Of a stretch of 6,875 nt of DNA, positions 1 to 6,370 are shown one piece after another (positions within the stretch are counted from its first letter, which is position 1; each line of letters starts with the position of its first letter). The notes beneath the pieces are model-generated. The model saw only the letters and a program-made list of their open reading frames with translations, was not told the DNA's origin and ran no database searches. Origin of the DNA: Bacteroidota bacterium (GTDB lineage Bacteria > Bacteroidota > Bacteroidia > Chitinophagales > Chitinophagaceae); NCBI GenBank assembly GCA_021824855.1, contig JAKAJX010000154.1, forward strand, positions 1 through 6,875. Reading direction: 5' to 3'. The position numbers and the translations under genes were made by a program.

Positions 1-156
1 TCCCATAGTTGAGGAAGGTGTAATTGGATAAATAGCACAAACTTCATTGGTTTTATAAGCTATATAGGCCGCAGCTTCGTTACCATCCATAACGGTAACT
101 TCTTTTTTGTCAATATCTTCTACAGCCTTCGAAGAGGTTTGAGTGAGCGTTTCCAT
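1..156 (-). CDS. nifJ: Pyruvate:ferredoxin/flavodoxin oxidoreductase, N-terminal fragment (runs off left edge)
   Basis: Only the first 52 codons are present; the gene continues past position 1. Reading starts at the ATG at 156-154 and stays open to the edge. Residues 23-34 (MDGNEAAAYIAY) and 43-52 (YPITPSSTMG) match the opening of domain I of pyruvate:ferredoxin/flavodoxin oxidoreductase, where the MDGN and YPITPSS motifs belong to the thiamine-diphosphate pyrimidine-binding fold. The full family protein is about 1,200 residues and converts pyruvate plus CoA to acetyl-CoA and CO2, passing electrons to ferredoxin or flavodoxin in the cytoplasm. The first 20 or so residues are a polar leader that varies in the family. 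Separate alpha subunits of 2-oxoacid:ferredoxin oxidoreductases share YPITP, but MDGNEAAAYIAY followed by PSSTMG fits the fused NifJ form better. The gene is divergent from pdxH. Confidence 0.85.
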   Translation of the reverse strand, partial: METLTQTSSKAVEDIDKKEVTVMDGNEAAAYIAYKTNEVCAIYPITPSSTMG

Positions 157-189
157 GAAAATTGCATTTACGTGTTGAAATAATGGAAA

Positions 190-197
190 CAAATCTA
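190..197 (-). promoter_or_regulatory. Candidate -7 box for nifJ
   Basis: Read on the minus strand the site is TAGATTTG, a full match to the Bacteroidota -7 consensus TAnnTTTG. It lies 33 bases upstream of the nifJ ATG, which would leave a leader of about 25-30 bases. No clean TTTG -33 element is seen; the nearest candidate is a T6 run (215-220 on the plus strand, as A6) with a 17-base spacer. The call rests on the -7 match and position alone. Confidence 0.45.
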
Positions 198-331
198 TTC
201 TGTGGTATCACGCTAAAAAATGATTCTTATCAGTTCTATTTATTATTGGCATTTCTTTAAAGTAAATACTTGTAGCAGATTTTTTAAAACTGATGGATAA
301 GTTTCGTAGAAAAAATGTACTTGAATGATGA

Positions 332-339
332 TACATTTG
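332..339 (+). promoter_or_regulatory. Candidate -7 box for pdxH
   Basis: TACATTTG is a full match to the Bacteroidota -7 consensus TAnnTTTG. Transcription would begin near 346, leaving a leader of about 14 bases before the ATG at 360. The site lies inside a possible upstream extension of pdxH that could start at ATG 315, so if the promoter is real that extension cannot be translated from this transcript. There is no good TTG at the expected -33 spacing. A second, poorer box (TAAGTTTC, 298-305) lies upstream and could serve the longer form. Confidence 0.4.
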
Positions 340-359
340 TGTTTAAAATAGAAGTAGTT

Positions 360-1013
360 ATGCAATTATCTAACGACCCTATCGCTAATATTAGAACCGA
401 ATATAAATTACAAGCTTTAAGTGAAGAAGATACTGCTGCTAACGCTTTTGAGCAGTTTGCAAAATGGTGGTCTGAAGCAAGAAATAGTCATTTGCATGAA
501 GTAAATTCTATGACATTGGCTACTGCTACAAAAGAAGGTATTCCTTCGGCAAGAATTGTATTATTGAAGGGTTTTGATGCAAGAGGTTTTATTTTCTTTA
601 CCAATTATAATAGTTCAAAAGGAAAAGAATTAGCCGAAAATCCTAAAGCATCATTGCTGTTTTTTTGGAAAGAATTAGAACGGCAAATTAGAATTGATGG
701 TACGGTAGAAAAGGTTTCGGAACTGGAAAGCGATATTTATTTTAAGTCGCGTCCGGTAGGTAGTAAAATTGGTGCATGGGCAAGTGCGCAAAGCTGTGTA
801 ATTGAAAGCAGGAAAATTATTGAGGAAAATTTTGCTGCTTATGAATTGAAGTTTGGTGCAAGAGAAATTCCTCGTCCGCCACATTGGGGTGGCTATATTG
901 TTAAACCTTCTGCAATGGAGTTTTGGCAAGGCCGAAGCAGTAGATTACACGATAGAATTCAATATACATTACAACCTAATGGAACATGGAAAAGAGAAAG
1001 ATTAGCTCCGTAA
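360..1013 (+). CDS. pdxH: Pyridoxamine 5'-phosphate oxidase
   Basis: This FMN-dependent cytoplasmic enzyme oxidises pyridoxamine or pyridoxine 5'-phosphate to pyridoxal 5'-phosphate with O2 (EC 1.4.3.5), in vitamin B6 synthesis and salvage. The product is 217 residues, close to the 218 of E. coli PdxH. Family blocks appear in order: IRTEY near 11-15, MTLATAT then SARIVLLKGF at 63-72 (FMN phosphate contacts), FFTNYNSSKGKEL, RQIRIDG, SRPVGSKIG, the proline and tryptophan block PRPPHWGGY, and the C-terminal signature EFWQGRSSRLHDR at 187-199 with the substrate-binding RLH; it ends in ERLAP as usual. The frame is open back to an ATG at 315, but those 15 extra residues have no family counterpart and contain a perfect -7 box, so ATG 360 (preceded by AGAAG) is preferred. 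The gene stands alone, divergent from nifJ and convergent with the sphingolipid operon. The operon's SPT is itself a PLP enzyme, though no regulatory link is visible. Confidence 0.95.
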   Translation: MQLSNDPIANIRTEYKLQALSEEDTAANAFEQFAKWWSEARNSHLHEVNSMTLATATKEGIPSARIVLLKGFDARGFIFFTNYNSSKGKELAENPKASLLFFWKELERQIRIDGTVEKVSELESDIYFKSRPVGSKIGAWASAQSCVIESRKIIEENFAAYELKFGAREIPRPPHWGGYIVKPSAMEFWQGRSSRLHDRIQYTLQPNGTWKRERLAP

Positions 1014-1121
1014 ATGCTAACATTATTGCAGTTAATTAGGATAATCTAATAGTTTAATTCTTCCTTCCATATTTTTAAAATGTTGCACCAATCAATTCTT
1101 TTTATACAAAGAGTTTAAATA

Positions 1122-2126
1122 TTATATCCAATTATTTTCTTTATACCATTGAATGGTTTCGTTTAAACCGTTTTCTAAAAAATAAGTGGGTTCAATTGCT
1201 AAATCATGCCAAACAGCAGCACTGTTACAAAGCCAATTGGTACTGCTTATTTCATTTATTTTTTCAGTAGTTAAAAAAGGCGATTTTCCAAATAGCGAAT
1301 ACAACAATTCAATAATGAATGCAATTGCTTGTATAAAAAAAGATGGAATTTTTATTTTTACTGTTTTCTTGTTCAGTATTTTTTTTGTGTATTGTCCTAA
1401 TGCTTCTTTGTTATAACTCCTTCCATCTGAAACGATGTACGATTTATGTATCAAAGCCGAACTGCCTAATTGTATAACTACGTTTGCCAAATCTTTTACA
1501 TAAATTAAAGAAATCATCTGCTTATTTAAACCAATGTATGGTTCAATGCCTTTATTTATTAATTGAATAAACTGCAAAAAATCTTTATCTCTTGGGCCAT
1601 ACACTGCAGTGGGATTAATAATGATATACGGAAAGTTTTGAAAAGATTGCAAATATTTTTCTGCAGCTAATTTACTTTTTCCATAAGCAGTAATAGGATT
1701 TTGTAAATGATTAATATTAATTGGAGTAAAATTTTTATTGCCCGGTCCATAAGCCGCTAAGGAACTTATCAGAACAAATTTTTTTATTGGCATATTCAGT
1801 TCAACCAATGCATCAATTATATTTTTAGTGCACTCAAAATTGATTGAAAAAAAATCTGTTTTTTTTCTTGCTTGTGTAATTCCGGCATTATGAATAATGT
1901 AACTGAAATTTCCGTTTTGTTCGCTAAAGTTTTTAATTGATTGAAATAGACCTTCTTTCGATGAAAGATTCAATTCTATACAATGTATATTGGGCTGTTG
2001 CAAGTAAGTTCTGCTACTGGTTTTTCTAATACCTGCATACACTTCAAATCCTTGTTGTAAGGCTGCTTCTACTAAAAAACTACCTATAAATCCGCTGGCT
2101 CCGGTAATTAAAATTTTTTCTTTCAT
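1122..2126 (-). CDS. Extended SDR, NAD-dependent epimerase family; probable 3-keto-ceramide/3-ketosphinganine reductase (CerR-like)
   Basis: The 334-residue protein is an extended short-chain dehydrogenase. The nucleotide-binding motif is TGASGFIG at 8-15, followed by HNAG at 79-82, serines 121-122 and the catalytic pair Y148 and K152 (YGKSK), then NPTAVYGPRD at 171-180, typical of the epimerase/dehydratase family. The C-terminal part holds a strongly hydrophobic stretch around 261-280 that could sit on a membrane or bind a lipid chain. Family membership is clear; substrate is not readable from these motifs alone. It is third in the operon, its ATG only 3 bases after the GNAT gene's stop, behind spt. 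In Caulobacter an epimerase-type SDR, CerR, reduces the 3-keto group during ceramide synthesis, so the same role is inferred here. The alternative is a sugar-nucleotide epimerase, but no glycan genes are nearby. Length and motifs look intact. Confidence 0.85.
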   Translation of the reverse strand: MKEKILITGASGFIGSFLVEAALQQGFEVYAGIRKTSSRTYLQQPNIHCIELNLSSKEGLFQSIKNFSEQNGNFSYIIHNAGITQARKKTDFFSINFECTKNIIDALVELNMPIKKFVLISSLAAYGPGNKNFTPININHLQNPITAYGKSKLAAEKYLQSFQNFPYIIINPTAVYGPRDKDFLQFIQLINKGIEPYIGLNKQMISLIYVKDLANVVIQLGSSALIHKSYIVSDGRSYNKEALGQYTKKILNKKTVKIKIPSFFIQAIAFIIELLYSLFGKSPFLTTEKINEISSTNWLCNSAAVWHDLAIEPTYFLENGLNETIQWYKENNWI

Positions 2127-2129
2127 TTG

Positions 2130-3251
2130 TTACAAATGTTTTATGTAACATCTGCGTCGTTTATGTTGTGTGGCATCAAAATGTTTCCAAATAGTTTGCA
2201 CTTTTGTATTGTCTTCCAACTCAATATTTGTTTCAGCAAATTCAATTCCACGTTGAATATAAGCTTTCCCAATTTCCCGAATAAAAATGGCATTTACGCC
2301 TTTTCCTTGTAAATCTTTTCTAACTGCAACCATTAAAAAATCGGCTACTTTAGGTTTACTAAGCGCGGTTAATAAATGAATAAATCCAAAAGGTAATAAA
2401 GAGCCATTGCATTTTTGTAATGCATGAGATAGTGATGGCATTGTTATACCGAATGCAACCAAGTTATTGTCTTTATCAACTACCAACGATACAAAGTCTG
2501 TTTTCATAAATCCAAAATAAGCTTTGGTGTAATAGTCAATTTGTTTAGCAGTTAATTCGGTAACACCATATAAATGTGCATAAGCGTTATTAATTAAATC
2601 GAATATGGGTTTTGCATACGGTAAAATTTCTTTAGGTTTTTTTGCTTTAATAACGTGCAAATTATATCTGCGTTCCACTATTGAGGCAATTTTAATTAAG
2701 CCTTCCGGAAGTTGTTTTGGAATTTTTATTTTGTATTCTACCCAATCAGTATCTTTTTGGTATCCGTTATTTTCGATAAATTTTTTATAATACGGATAAC
2801 TAAATAAAGTTGCCATTGTACTTAATTGGTCATATCCTTCAATTAATAATCCTTCATGATCTAAATCGGTAAAACCAAGCGGACCATGCACTGCCGTCAT
2901 TCCCTTTGATTTTGCCCAAGTTTCTACTTGTTGTAATAATGCAGTTGCAATTGCTTCGTCTTCTTCAAAATCAATCCATCCAAAACGAGCATATTTATTC
3001 TGCCATTTGTCAATATATGCGTTATTAATAATGCCGGCAATTCTGCCTACTACTTTATTATTTTTATAAGCCAGCCAATAGGCAGCTTCGCAAAACTCAA
3101 ATGCCGGATTTTTGTTTTTATCTAATGTGGCTTTTTCATCAAACTTTAATGGTGGCACATAATATTTATGGCCTTTGTATAAGCGATAAGGTAAATTTAA
3201 GAAAGCATTCAACTCTTTTTTTGTGGTTACTTCTTTTATAGTGATACTCAT
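2130..3251 (-). CDS. GNAT-fold N-acyltransferase-like protein; candidate bacterial ceramide synthase
   Basis: The 373-residue protein resembles the large GNAT-related proteins that sit beside spt in Bacteroidota. It opens with a conserved-looking block (LPYRLYKGHKYYVPPL, 20-35), has a first alpha/beta half with VHGPLGFTDLDHEG at 121-134, and a second half that ends in a GNAT-like core: FLMVAVRKDLQGKGVN at 305-320, with the acyl-CoA loop LQGKG, then a helix and a strand (AETNIELEDN, 339-348). The loop deviates from the usual Q/R-x-x-G-x-G/A because Asp313 takes the first position. No signal peptide or membrane segment is evident. It sits between spt (10-base gap) and the SDR (3-base gap), so co-transcription is very likely. 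In Caulobacter a GNAT-fold protein, bCerS, attaches the second acyl chain in ceramide synthesis; that role is inferred from context. A different acyltransferase substrate remains possible. Confidence 0.8.
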   Translation of the reverse strand: MSITIKEVTTKKELNAFLNLPYRLYKGHKYYVPPLKFDEKATLDKNKNPAFEFCEAAYWLAYKNNKVVGRIAGIINNAYIDKWQNKYARFGWIDFEEDEAIATALLQQVETWAKSKGMTAVHGPLGFTDLDHEGLLIEGYDQLSTMATLFSYPYYKKFIENNGYQKDTDWVEYKIKIPKQLPEGLIKIASIVERRYNLHVIKAKKPKEILPYAKPIFDLINNAYAHLYGVTELTAKQIDYYTKAYFGFMKTDFVSLVVDKDNNLVAFGITMPSLSHALQKCNGSLLPFGFIHLLTALSKPKVADFLMVAVRKDLQGKGVNAIFIREIGKAYIQRGIEFAETNIELEDNTKVQTIWKHFDATQHKRRRCYIKHL

Positions 3252-3261
3252 GGTAATGGTA

Positions 3262-3738
3262 TTAAATGATGTTTAGTTTTTTAGCAACGCCATATATTTT
3301 TTCCACTGCATGTTCAATTTGATTTTTTGTATGAGTTGCCATTAAACTAAATCGGATAAGTGTATTTGTTTTAGAAACAGCAGGAGAAGTAATGGGGTTG
3401 ACGAAAATGCCTTCATCTAATAATATTTTCGATAATTGAAATGTTTTTAAATCGTCTCTTACATAAATAGGAATAATTGGTGTGCAAGAAATACCGGTAT
3501 CGAAGCCTAAACGTTTTAATTCGTTTAAAGCATAATACGTGTTATCCCAAAGTTTTTCAATTCTTTCAGGTTCTTGTTTTATTATTTTAAGTGCTGCTAA
3601 AGCACTGGCAGTTGCAGCGGGCGATATGCTGGCACTAAAAATTAAAGATCTTGCATGATGTTTTAAAAATTCTATTGTTGCTTTATCGGCAGCAATAAAA
3701 CCGCCAATAGAAGCTAACGATTTACTGAATGTACCCAT
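3262..3738 (-). CDS. spt: Serine palmitoyltransferase, C-terminal part (separated by frameshift)
   Basis: This frame encodes the rest of the alpha-oxoamine synthase begun at 4481. It opens at an internal ATG (3738-3736) that in an intact protein would be residue 249, not a natural start. MGTFSKSLASIGG carries the lysine that forms the Schiff base with pyridoxal phosphate (residue 6 here, K254 in the joined protein). HARSLIFSAS follows at 28-37, and TLIRFSL holds an arginine (129 here, 377 joined) at the place of the substrate-carboxylate arginine of Sphingomonas SPT. The 158 residues carry no internal disruption. Alone this piece lacks the cofactor-stacking histidine and the aspartate that contacts the pyridine ring, so it should be inactive unless joined. 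Its stop lies 10 bases before the GNAT gene, so the downstream operon is intact. Confidence 0.85.
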   Translation of the reverse strand: MGTFSKSLASIGGFIAADKATIEFLKHHARSLIFSASISPAATASALAALKIIKQEPERIEKLWDNTYYALNELKRLGFDTGISCTPIIPIYVRDDLKTFQLSKILLDEGIFVNPITSPAVSKTNTLIRFSLMATHTKNQIEHAVEKIYGVAKKLNII

Positions 3739-3740
3739 AA

Positions 3741-4481
3741 TTAAATCGGTTTTTTAGTAACATTAAAATGGTTGGGCGAGCCTTTACCATAATCACCTAA
3801 TACACCTAAAGCATGGGCATCATCTACCATTACAGCGGCATCATACTTATCGGCAAGAGCAACTATTTCATCTAATTTGGTAATATCTCCATCCATACTA
3901 AAAATACCTTCCGTAACAATTAGTTTAATTTTAGTGGCATCGCAGGATTGTAAAATTTTTTCGAGCGAAGGCATATCATTGTGCTTGTATTTATAGGTTT
4001 TTGCAAATGATAATCTTGAACCTTCGATTATAGATGCATGATTTAATTCGTCTAAAATTAAATAATCGCTTCTGCCTAATAAAGCCGGAATAACGCCAAA
4101 ATTTACTTGAAATCCGGTACTAAAAACCAATGCAGCTTCTTTACCTACAAAATCTGCTAATTGTTCTTCTAATTCAAGATGAATATCTAATGTGCCATTT
4201 AAAAAACGAGAACCGGCACAACCACAGCCATATTTATTGATGGCATTAATAGATGCTTTTTTTATTTCGGGATGATTAGTTAAACCCAAGTAACTATTCG
4301 ATCCGAACATTAAAACCTTTTTATTATTGATAATTACTTCTGTATCTTGATCGGATTCAATAACTCGAAAGTAAGGATACAAGCCTCTTCTTTTTATTTC
4401 TTCCGGTTTGGTATATCCTGAAACTTTTTTGTGTAGTAATCCGGAAGTACACACCGAATTTAGCTGTTGTGATACATCCAT
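3741..4481 (-). pseudogene. spt: Serine palmitoyltransferase, N-terminal part (frameshifted)
   Basis: Serine palmitoyltransferase is a PLP-dependent alpha-oxoamine synthase (class II aminotransferase fold) that condenses L-serine with a long-chain acyl thioester to give 3-ketosphinganine, the first step of sphingolipid synthesis. This part has 246 codons. It shows LYPYFR at 35-39, VLMFGSNSYLGLTNHPEI at 56-73, GCAGSRFLNGTLDIH at 87-101, LNHAS with the PLP-stacking His148, TEGIFSMDGD at 190-199, and VDDAH with Asp220 and His223. It ends prematurely: after Lys244 the frame runs into Pro-Ile-stop, whereas one extra base in the A6 run gives Thr-Asp-Leu-Ile-Met and continues into the next segment for a 406-residue product, about the family length. 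Sister enzymes (KBL, AONS, ALAS) share the fold; the GNAT and SDR neighbours and the GCAGSRFLNGTLDIH block favour SPT. The break may be an assembly error, in which case the gene is functional. Confidence 0.85.
3750..3755 (-). other. Frameshift site in spt (A6 homopolymer)
   Basis: On the minus strand the sequence reads ACT AAA AAA CCG ATT TAA. Inserting one A gives ACT AAA AAA ACC GAT TTA ATT ATG GGT, coding TKKTDLIMG, which is the expected joint into the lysine-bearing MGTFSKSL block. The lesion therefore maps to this six-base run and corresponds to loss of one base. For ribosomal -1 slippage the zero-frame heptamer would be T AAA AAA, which breaks the X XXY YYZ rule at its first base, so canonical recoding is not supported. 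Confidence 0.8.
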
Positions 4482-4517
4482 TAGTAATTGTTTTAATGAA
4501 GTTACTGGTTTAAATAG

Positions 4518-4548
4518 GAAAGTTAAAAAATGAACTAATAAGAAGCAA
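4518..4548 (-). promoter_or_regulatory. Candidate promoter of the spt operon
   Basis: On the minus strand a TTG (4548-4546) is followed after 20 bases by TAACTTTC (4525-4518), which matches the Bacteroidota -7 consensus TAnnTTTG at 7 of 8 positions (last base C in place of G). The spacing is what is expected for TTG / TAnnTTTG promoters of this phylum. Initiation would fall near 4511, leaving a leader of about 30 bases to the spt ATG at 4481. No other box as good is visible in the gap to hutU. Confidence 0.45.
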
Positions 4549-4559
4549 TATTTTTACTG

Positions 4560-4576
4560 CTTTTATTGAATAAAAG
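4560..4576. repeat. Short inverted repeat in the hutU-spt gap
   Basis: CTTTTAT, a 3-base spacer TGA, then ATAAAAG form a perfect 7-base inverted repeat. It lies about 100 bases after the hutU stop and 11 bases upstream of the -33 element proposed for the spt operon. It could be a weak terminator stem or an operator, but the arms are nearly all A and T and no clear T tract follows on the minus strand, so its function is unknown. Confidence 0.35.
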
Positions 4577-4640
4577 ATTTTAAAAGAAAAGAATGTAAAG
4601 GTTCTAAAGAAGAAAGATACTGTATTATACTTTATAGTTT

Positions 4641-4656
4641 TTTCATAAAAATGAAA
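4641..4656. repeat. Short inverted repeat just downstream of hutU
   Basis: TTTCAT, a 4-base loop AAAA, then ATGAAA form a perfect 6-base inverted repeat, 20 bases beyond the hutU stop codon. Its place suggests the end of the hutU transcript, but the stem has only one G-C pair and on the minus strand is followed by A, not T, residues. It does not qualify as an intrinsic terminator. Confidence 0.3.
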
Positions 4657-4676
4657 GGTAATATAAAGCGGTTCTA

Positions 4677-6353
4677 TTATATCAACTTTTGTTCAAGTGT
4701 TAAATTATTTTGTTTAGCTGTTTCAATAGCAATTTCGTAACCTGCATCGGCATGGCGTATAACTCCCATTCCCGGATCATTTCTTAAAACTCTTGCAAGT
4801 CTTTCTGCTGCTTCGTTGGTGCCATCGGCAACAATTACCATACCTGCATGAATACTATAACCCATGCCTACACCACCACCATGATGTAAGCTAACCCAGC
4901 TAGCTCCACCGGCTGTGTTAATTAGTGCATTAAGTAAAGGCCAATCGGCAACAGCATCACTTCCGTCTTTCATAGCTTCGGTTTCTCTGTTAGGCGAAGC
5001 AACAGAACCCGTATCGAGATGATCTCGTCCAATAACAATTGGTGCTTTTACTTTTCCTGTTCTTACTAATTCATTAAATGTCAATCCGGCTTTTTCTCTT
5101 TCGCCTTGCCCTAACCAGCAGATACGGGCGGGTAAACCTTGAAAAGCAATTCTTTCTTTTGCCAATTTCAACCAACGTTGTAAACTTTTATTTTGAGGAA
5201 ACATATTGGCTATAAGTTCGTCGGTAACTGCAATATCATTTTCATCACCGCTTAAGGCTGCCCAACGGAAAGGACCTTTGCCTTCGCAAAAAAGCGGACG
5301 AATATATGCAGGAACAAAACCCGGAAATGCAAATGCATTTTGTAATCCATGTTCTTGTGCTCTTGCTCTAATATTATTTCCATAATCAAAAGTAATGGCA
5401 CCTTTATTCATTAATTCAATCATCAGTTGTACATGTTGAAACATGCTGTTATAACTATAACTGATGTATTGTTTTGGATTTTGCTCTCGTAAAATTTTGG
5501 CTTGTTCATACGTAATTTCATGTGGCCAATAACCAATTAATGGATCATGTGCAGAAGTTTGATCGGTTAATGTATCGGGGATGATATTTCTTTCCAATAA
5601 TCTTTGTAATAAATGCACGGCATTGCATAATACACCAATACTTTTTGTAGTACCTTCTTTTTTATATTGCAAAGCTTTATCAATGGCTTCATCAATATTG
5701 GTTAATTTTTCATCTAAATATTTTGTTTCAATTCGTTTATCAATTCTCCATTCTTCTACTTCGGCTATTAAAGCAACACCTTCATTCATGGTAATTGCTA
5801 AGGGTTGTGCGCCGCCCATTCCGCCTAAGCCTGCTGTTACATTAAGTGTATGTTTTAGTGTACCGTTAAAATGTTTATCGGCAATGGCTGCGTAGGTTTC
5901 GTAAGTACCTTGAACAATTCCTTGCGAGCCAATGTAAATCCAACTGCCGGCAGTCATTTGTCCGTACATCATTAATCCTTTCTTTTCTAATTCCTCAAAA
6001 TGTTCCCATGTTGCCCATTTAGGAACGAGTTGCGAATTAGAAATTAATACTCTTGGTGCATTGCTATGGGTTTTTAAAATGCCTACCGGTTTGCCGCTTT
6101 GAATGAGTAAAGTTTCATCGTTCTCTAAAATTTTTAATGCCGCAATAATATTGTCTAACGCTTCAAAATTTCTTGCTGCTTTGCCTCTACCTCCATAAAC
6201 AATTAAATCTTCGGGGCGTTCGGCAACTTCTGGATTAAGATTGTTTAATAACATTCTTAAAGCTGCTTCTTGAATCCATCCTTTACAATGTAAAGAAGTT
6301 CCGGTTGGGGTTTGATATTTTAGAGCATCGTACTGTTTAGTTAAAGTAGACAT
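4677..6353 (-). CDS. hutU: Urocanate hydratase
   Basis: Urocanate hydratase (EC 4.2.1.49) is the second enzyme of histidine degradation; it uses tightly bound NAD+ as an electrophile to convert urocanate to 4-imidazolone-5-propionate in the cytoplasm. The 558-residue product is full length for the family (about 550-560). Visible blocks include YGGRGKAARN at 53-62, QSGKPVGILKTHSNAPRVL from 85, MMYGQMTAGSWIYIGSQG from 128, the NAD-binding TAGLGGMGGAQP at 173-184, DYGNNIR at 323-329, PLFCEGKGPFRWAALSGD with the active-site Cys356, DHLDTGSVASPNRETEAM from 444 and SLHHGGGVGMG at 488-498. The frame is open to an ATG at 6404, but those 17 residues have no family counterpart, so ATG 6353 is chosen. 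No hutH, hutI or formiminoglutamate gene lies within the window, and 79 bases separate it from the upstream SDR, so it is probably transcribed on its own. Confidence 0.96.
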   Translation of the reverse strand: MSTLTKQYDALKYQTPTGTSLHCKGWIQEAALRMLLNNLNPEVAERPEDLIVYGGRGKAARNFEALDNIIAALKILENDETLLIQSGKPVGILKTHSNAPRVLISNSQLVPKWATWEHFEELEKKGLMMYGQMTAGSWIYIGSQGIVQGTYETYAAIADKHFNGTLKHTLNVTAGLGGMGGAQPLAITMNEGVALIAEVEEWRIDKRIETKYLDEKLTNIDEAIDKALQYKKEGTTKSIGVLCNAVHLLQRLLERNIIPDTLTDQTSAHDPLIGYWPHEITYEQAKILREQNPKQYISYSYNSMFQHVQLMIELMNKGAITFDYGNNIRARAQEHGLQNAFAFPGFVPAYIRPLFCEGKGPFRWAALSGDENDIAVTDELIANMFPQNKSLQRWLKLAKERIAFQGLPARICWLGQGEREKAGLTFNELVRTGKVKAPIVIGRDHLDTGSVASPNRETEAMKDGSDAVADWPLLNALINTAGGASWVSLHHGGGVGMGYSIHAGMVIVADGTNEAAERLARVLRNDPGMGVIRHADAGYEIAIETAKQNNLTLEQKLI

Positions 6354-6370
6354 AGCAATTTCGTTTGAGG

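Noticed and set aside
229..294. Inverted repeat ATCAGTT (229-235) and AACTGAT (288-294) in the nifJ-pdxH gap
   Set aside because: Seven-base arms 52 bases apart in AT-rich DNA are expected by chance, and they do not flank either -7 box in a meaningful way.
675..929. 84-codon minus-strand open frame inside pdxH
   Set aside because: It lies fully antisense to the conserved core of pdxH and its translation has no recognisable domain; it is a by-product of low stop density.
1014..1121. Possible bidirectional terminator between pdxH and the SDR gene
   Set aside because: The only inverted repeat found is ATTAG / CTAAT at 1035-1050, a 5-base AT-rich stem with no T tract; too weak to call. The gap holds nothing else I can support.
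1186..1416. 76-codon plus-strand open frame antisense to the SDR gene
   Set aside because: Antisense to the well-supported epimerase-family gene, hydrophobic by chance, with no domain or start signal.
2127..2790. Two 61-codon plus-strand frames (2127-2312 and 2605-2790)
   Set aside because: Both are antisense to the GNAT-like gene and show no conserved features.
3262..4481. Glycine C-acetyltransferase (kbl) or 8-amino-7-oxononanoate synthase (bioF) in place of spt
   Set aside because: Same fold and catalytic residues, but no threonine dehydrogenase or biotin gene is nearby, while a GNAT and an epimerase-like SDR are directly linked; residue blocks also recall Bacteroidota SPT. Phylogeny would settle it.
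5581..5895. 104-codon plus-strand open frame within hutU
   Set aside because: Antisense to the conserved NAD-binding region of hutU; no independent support.
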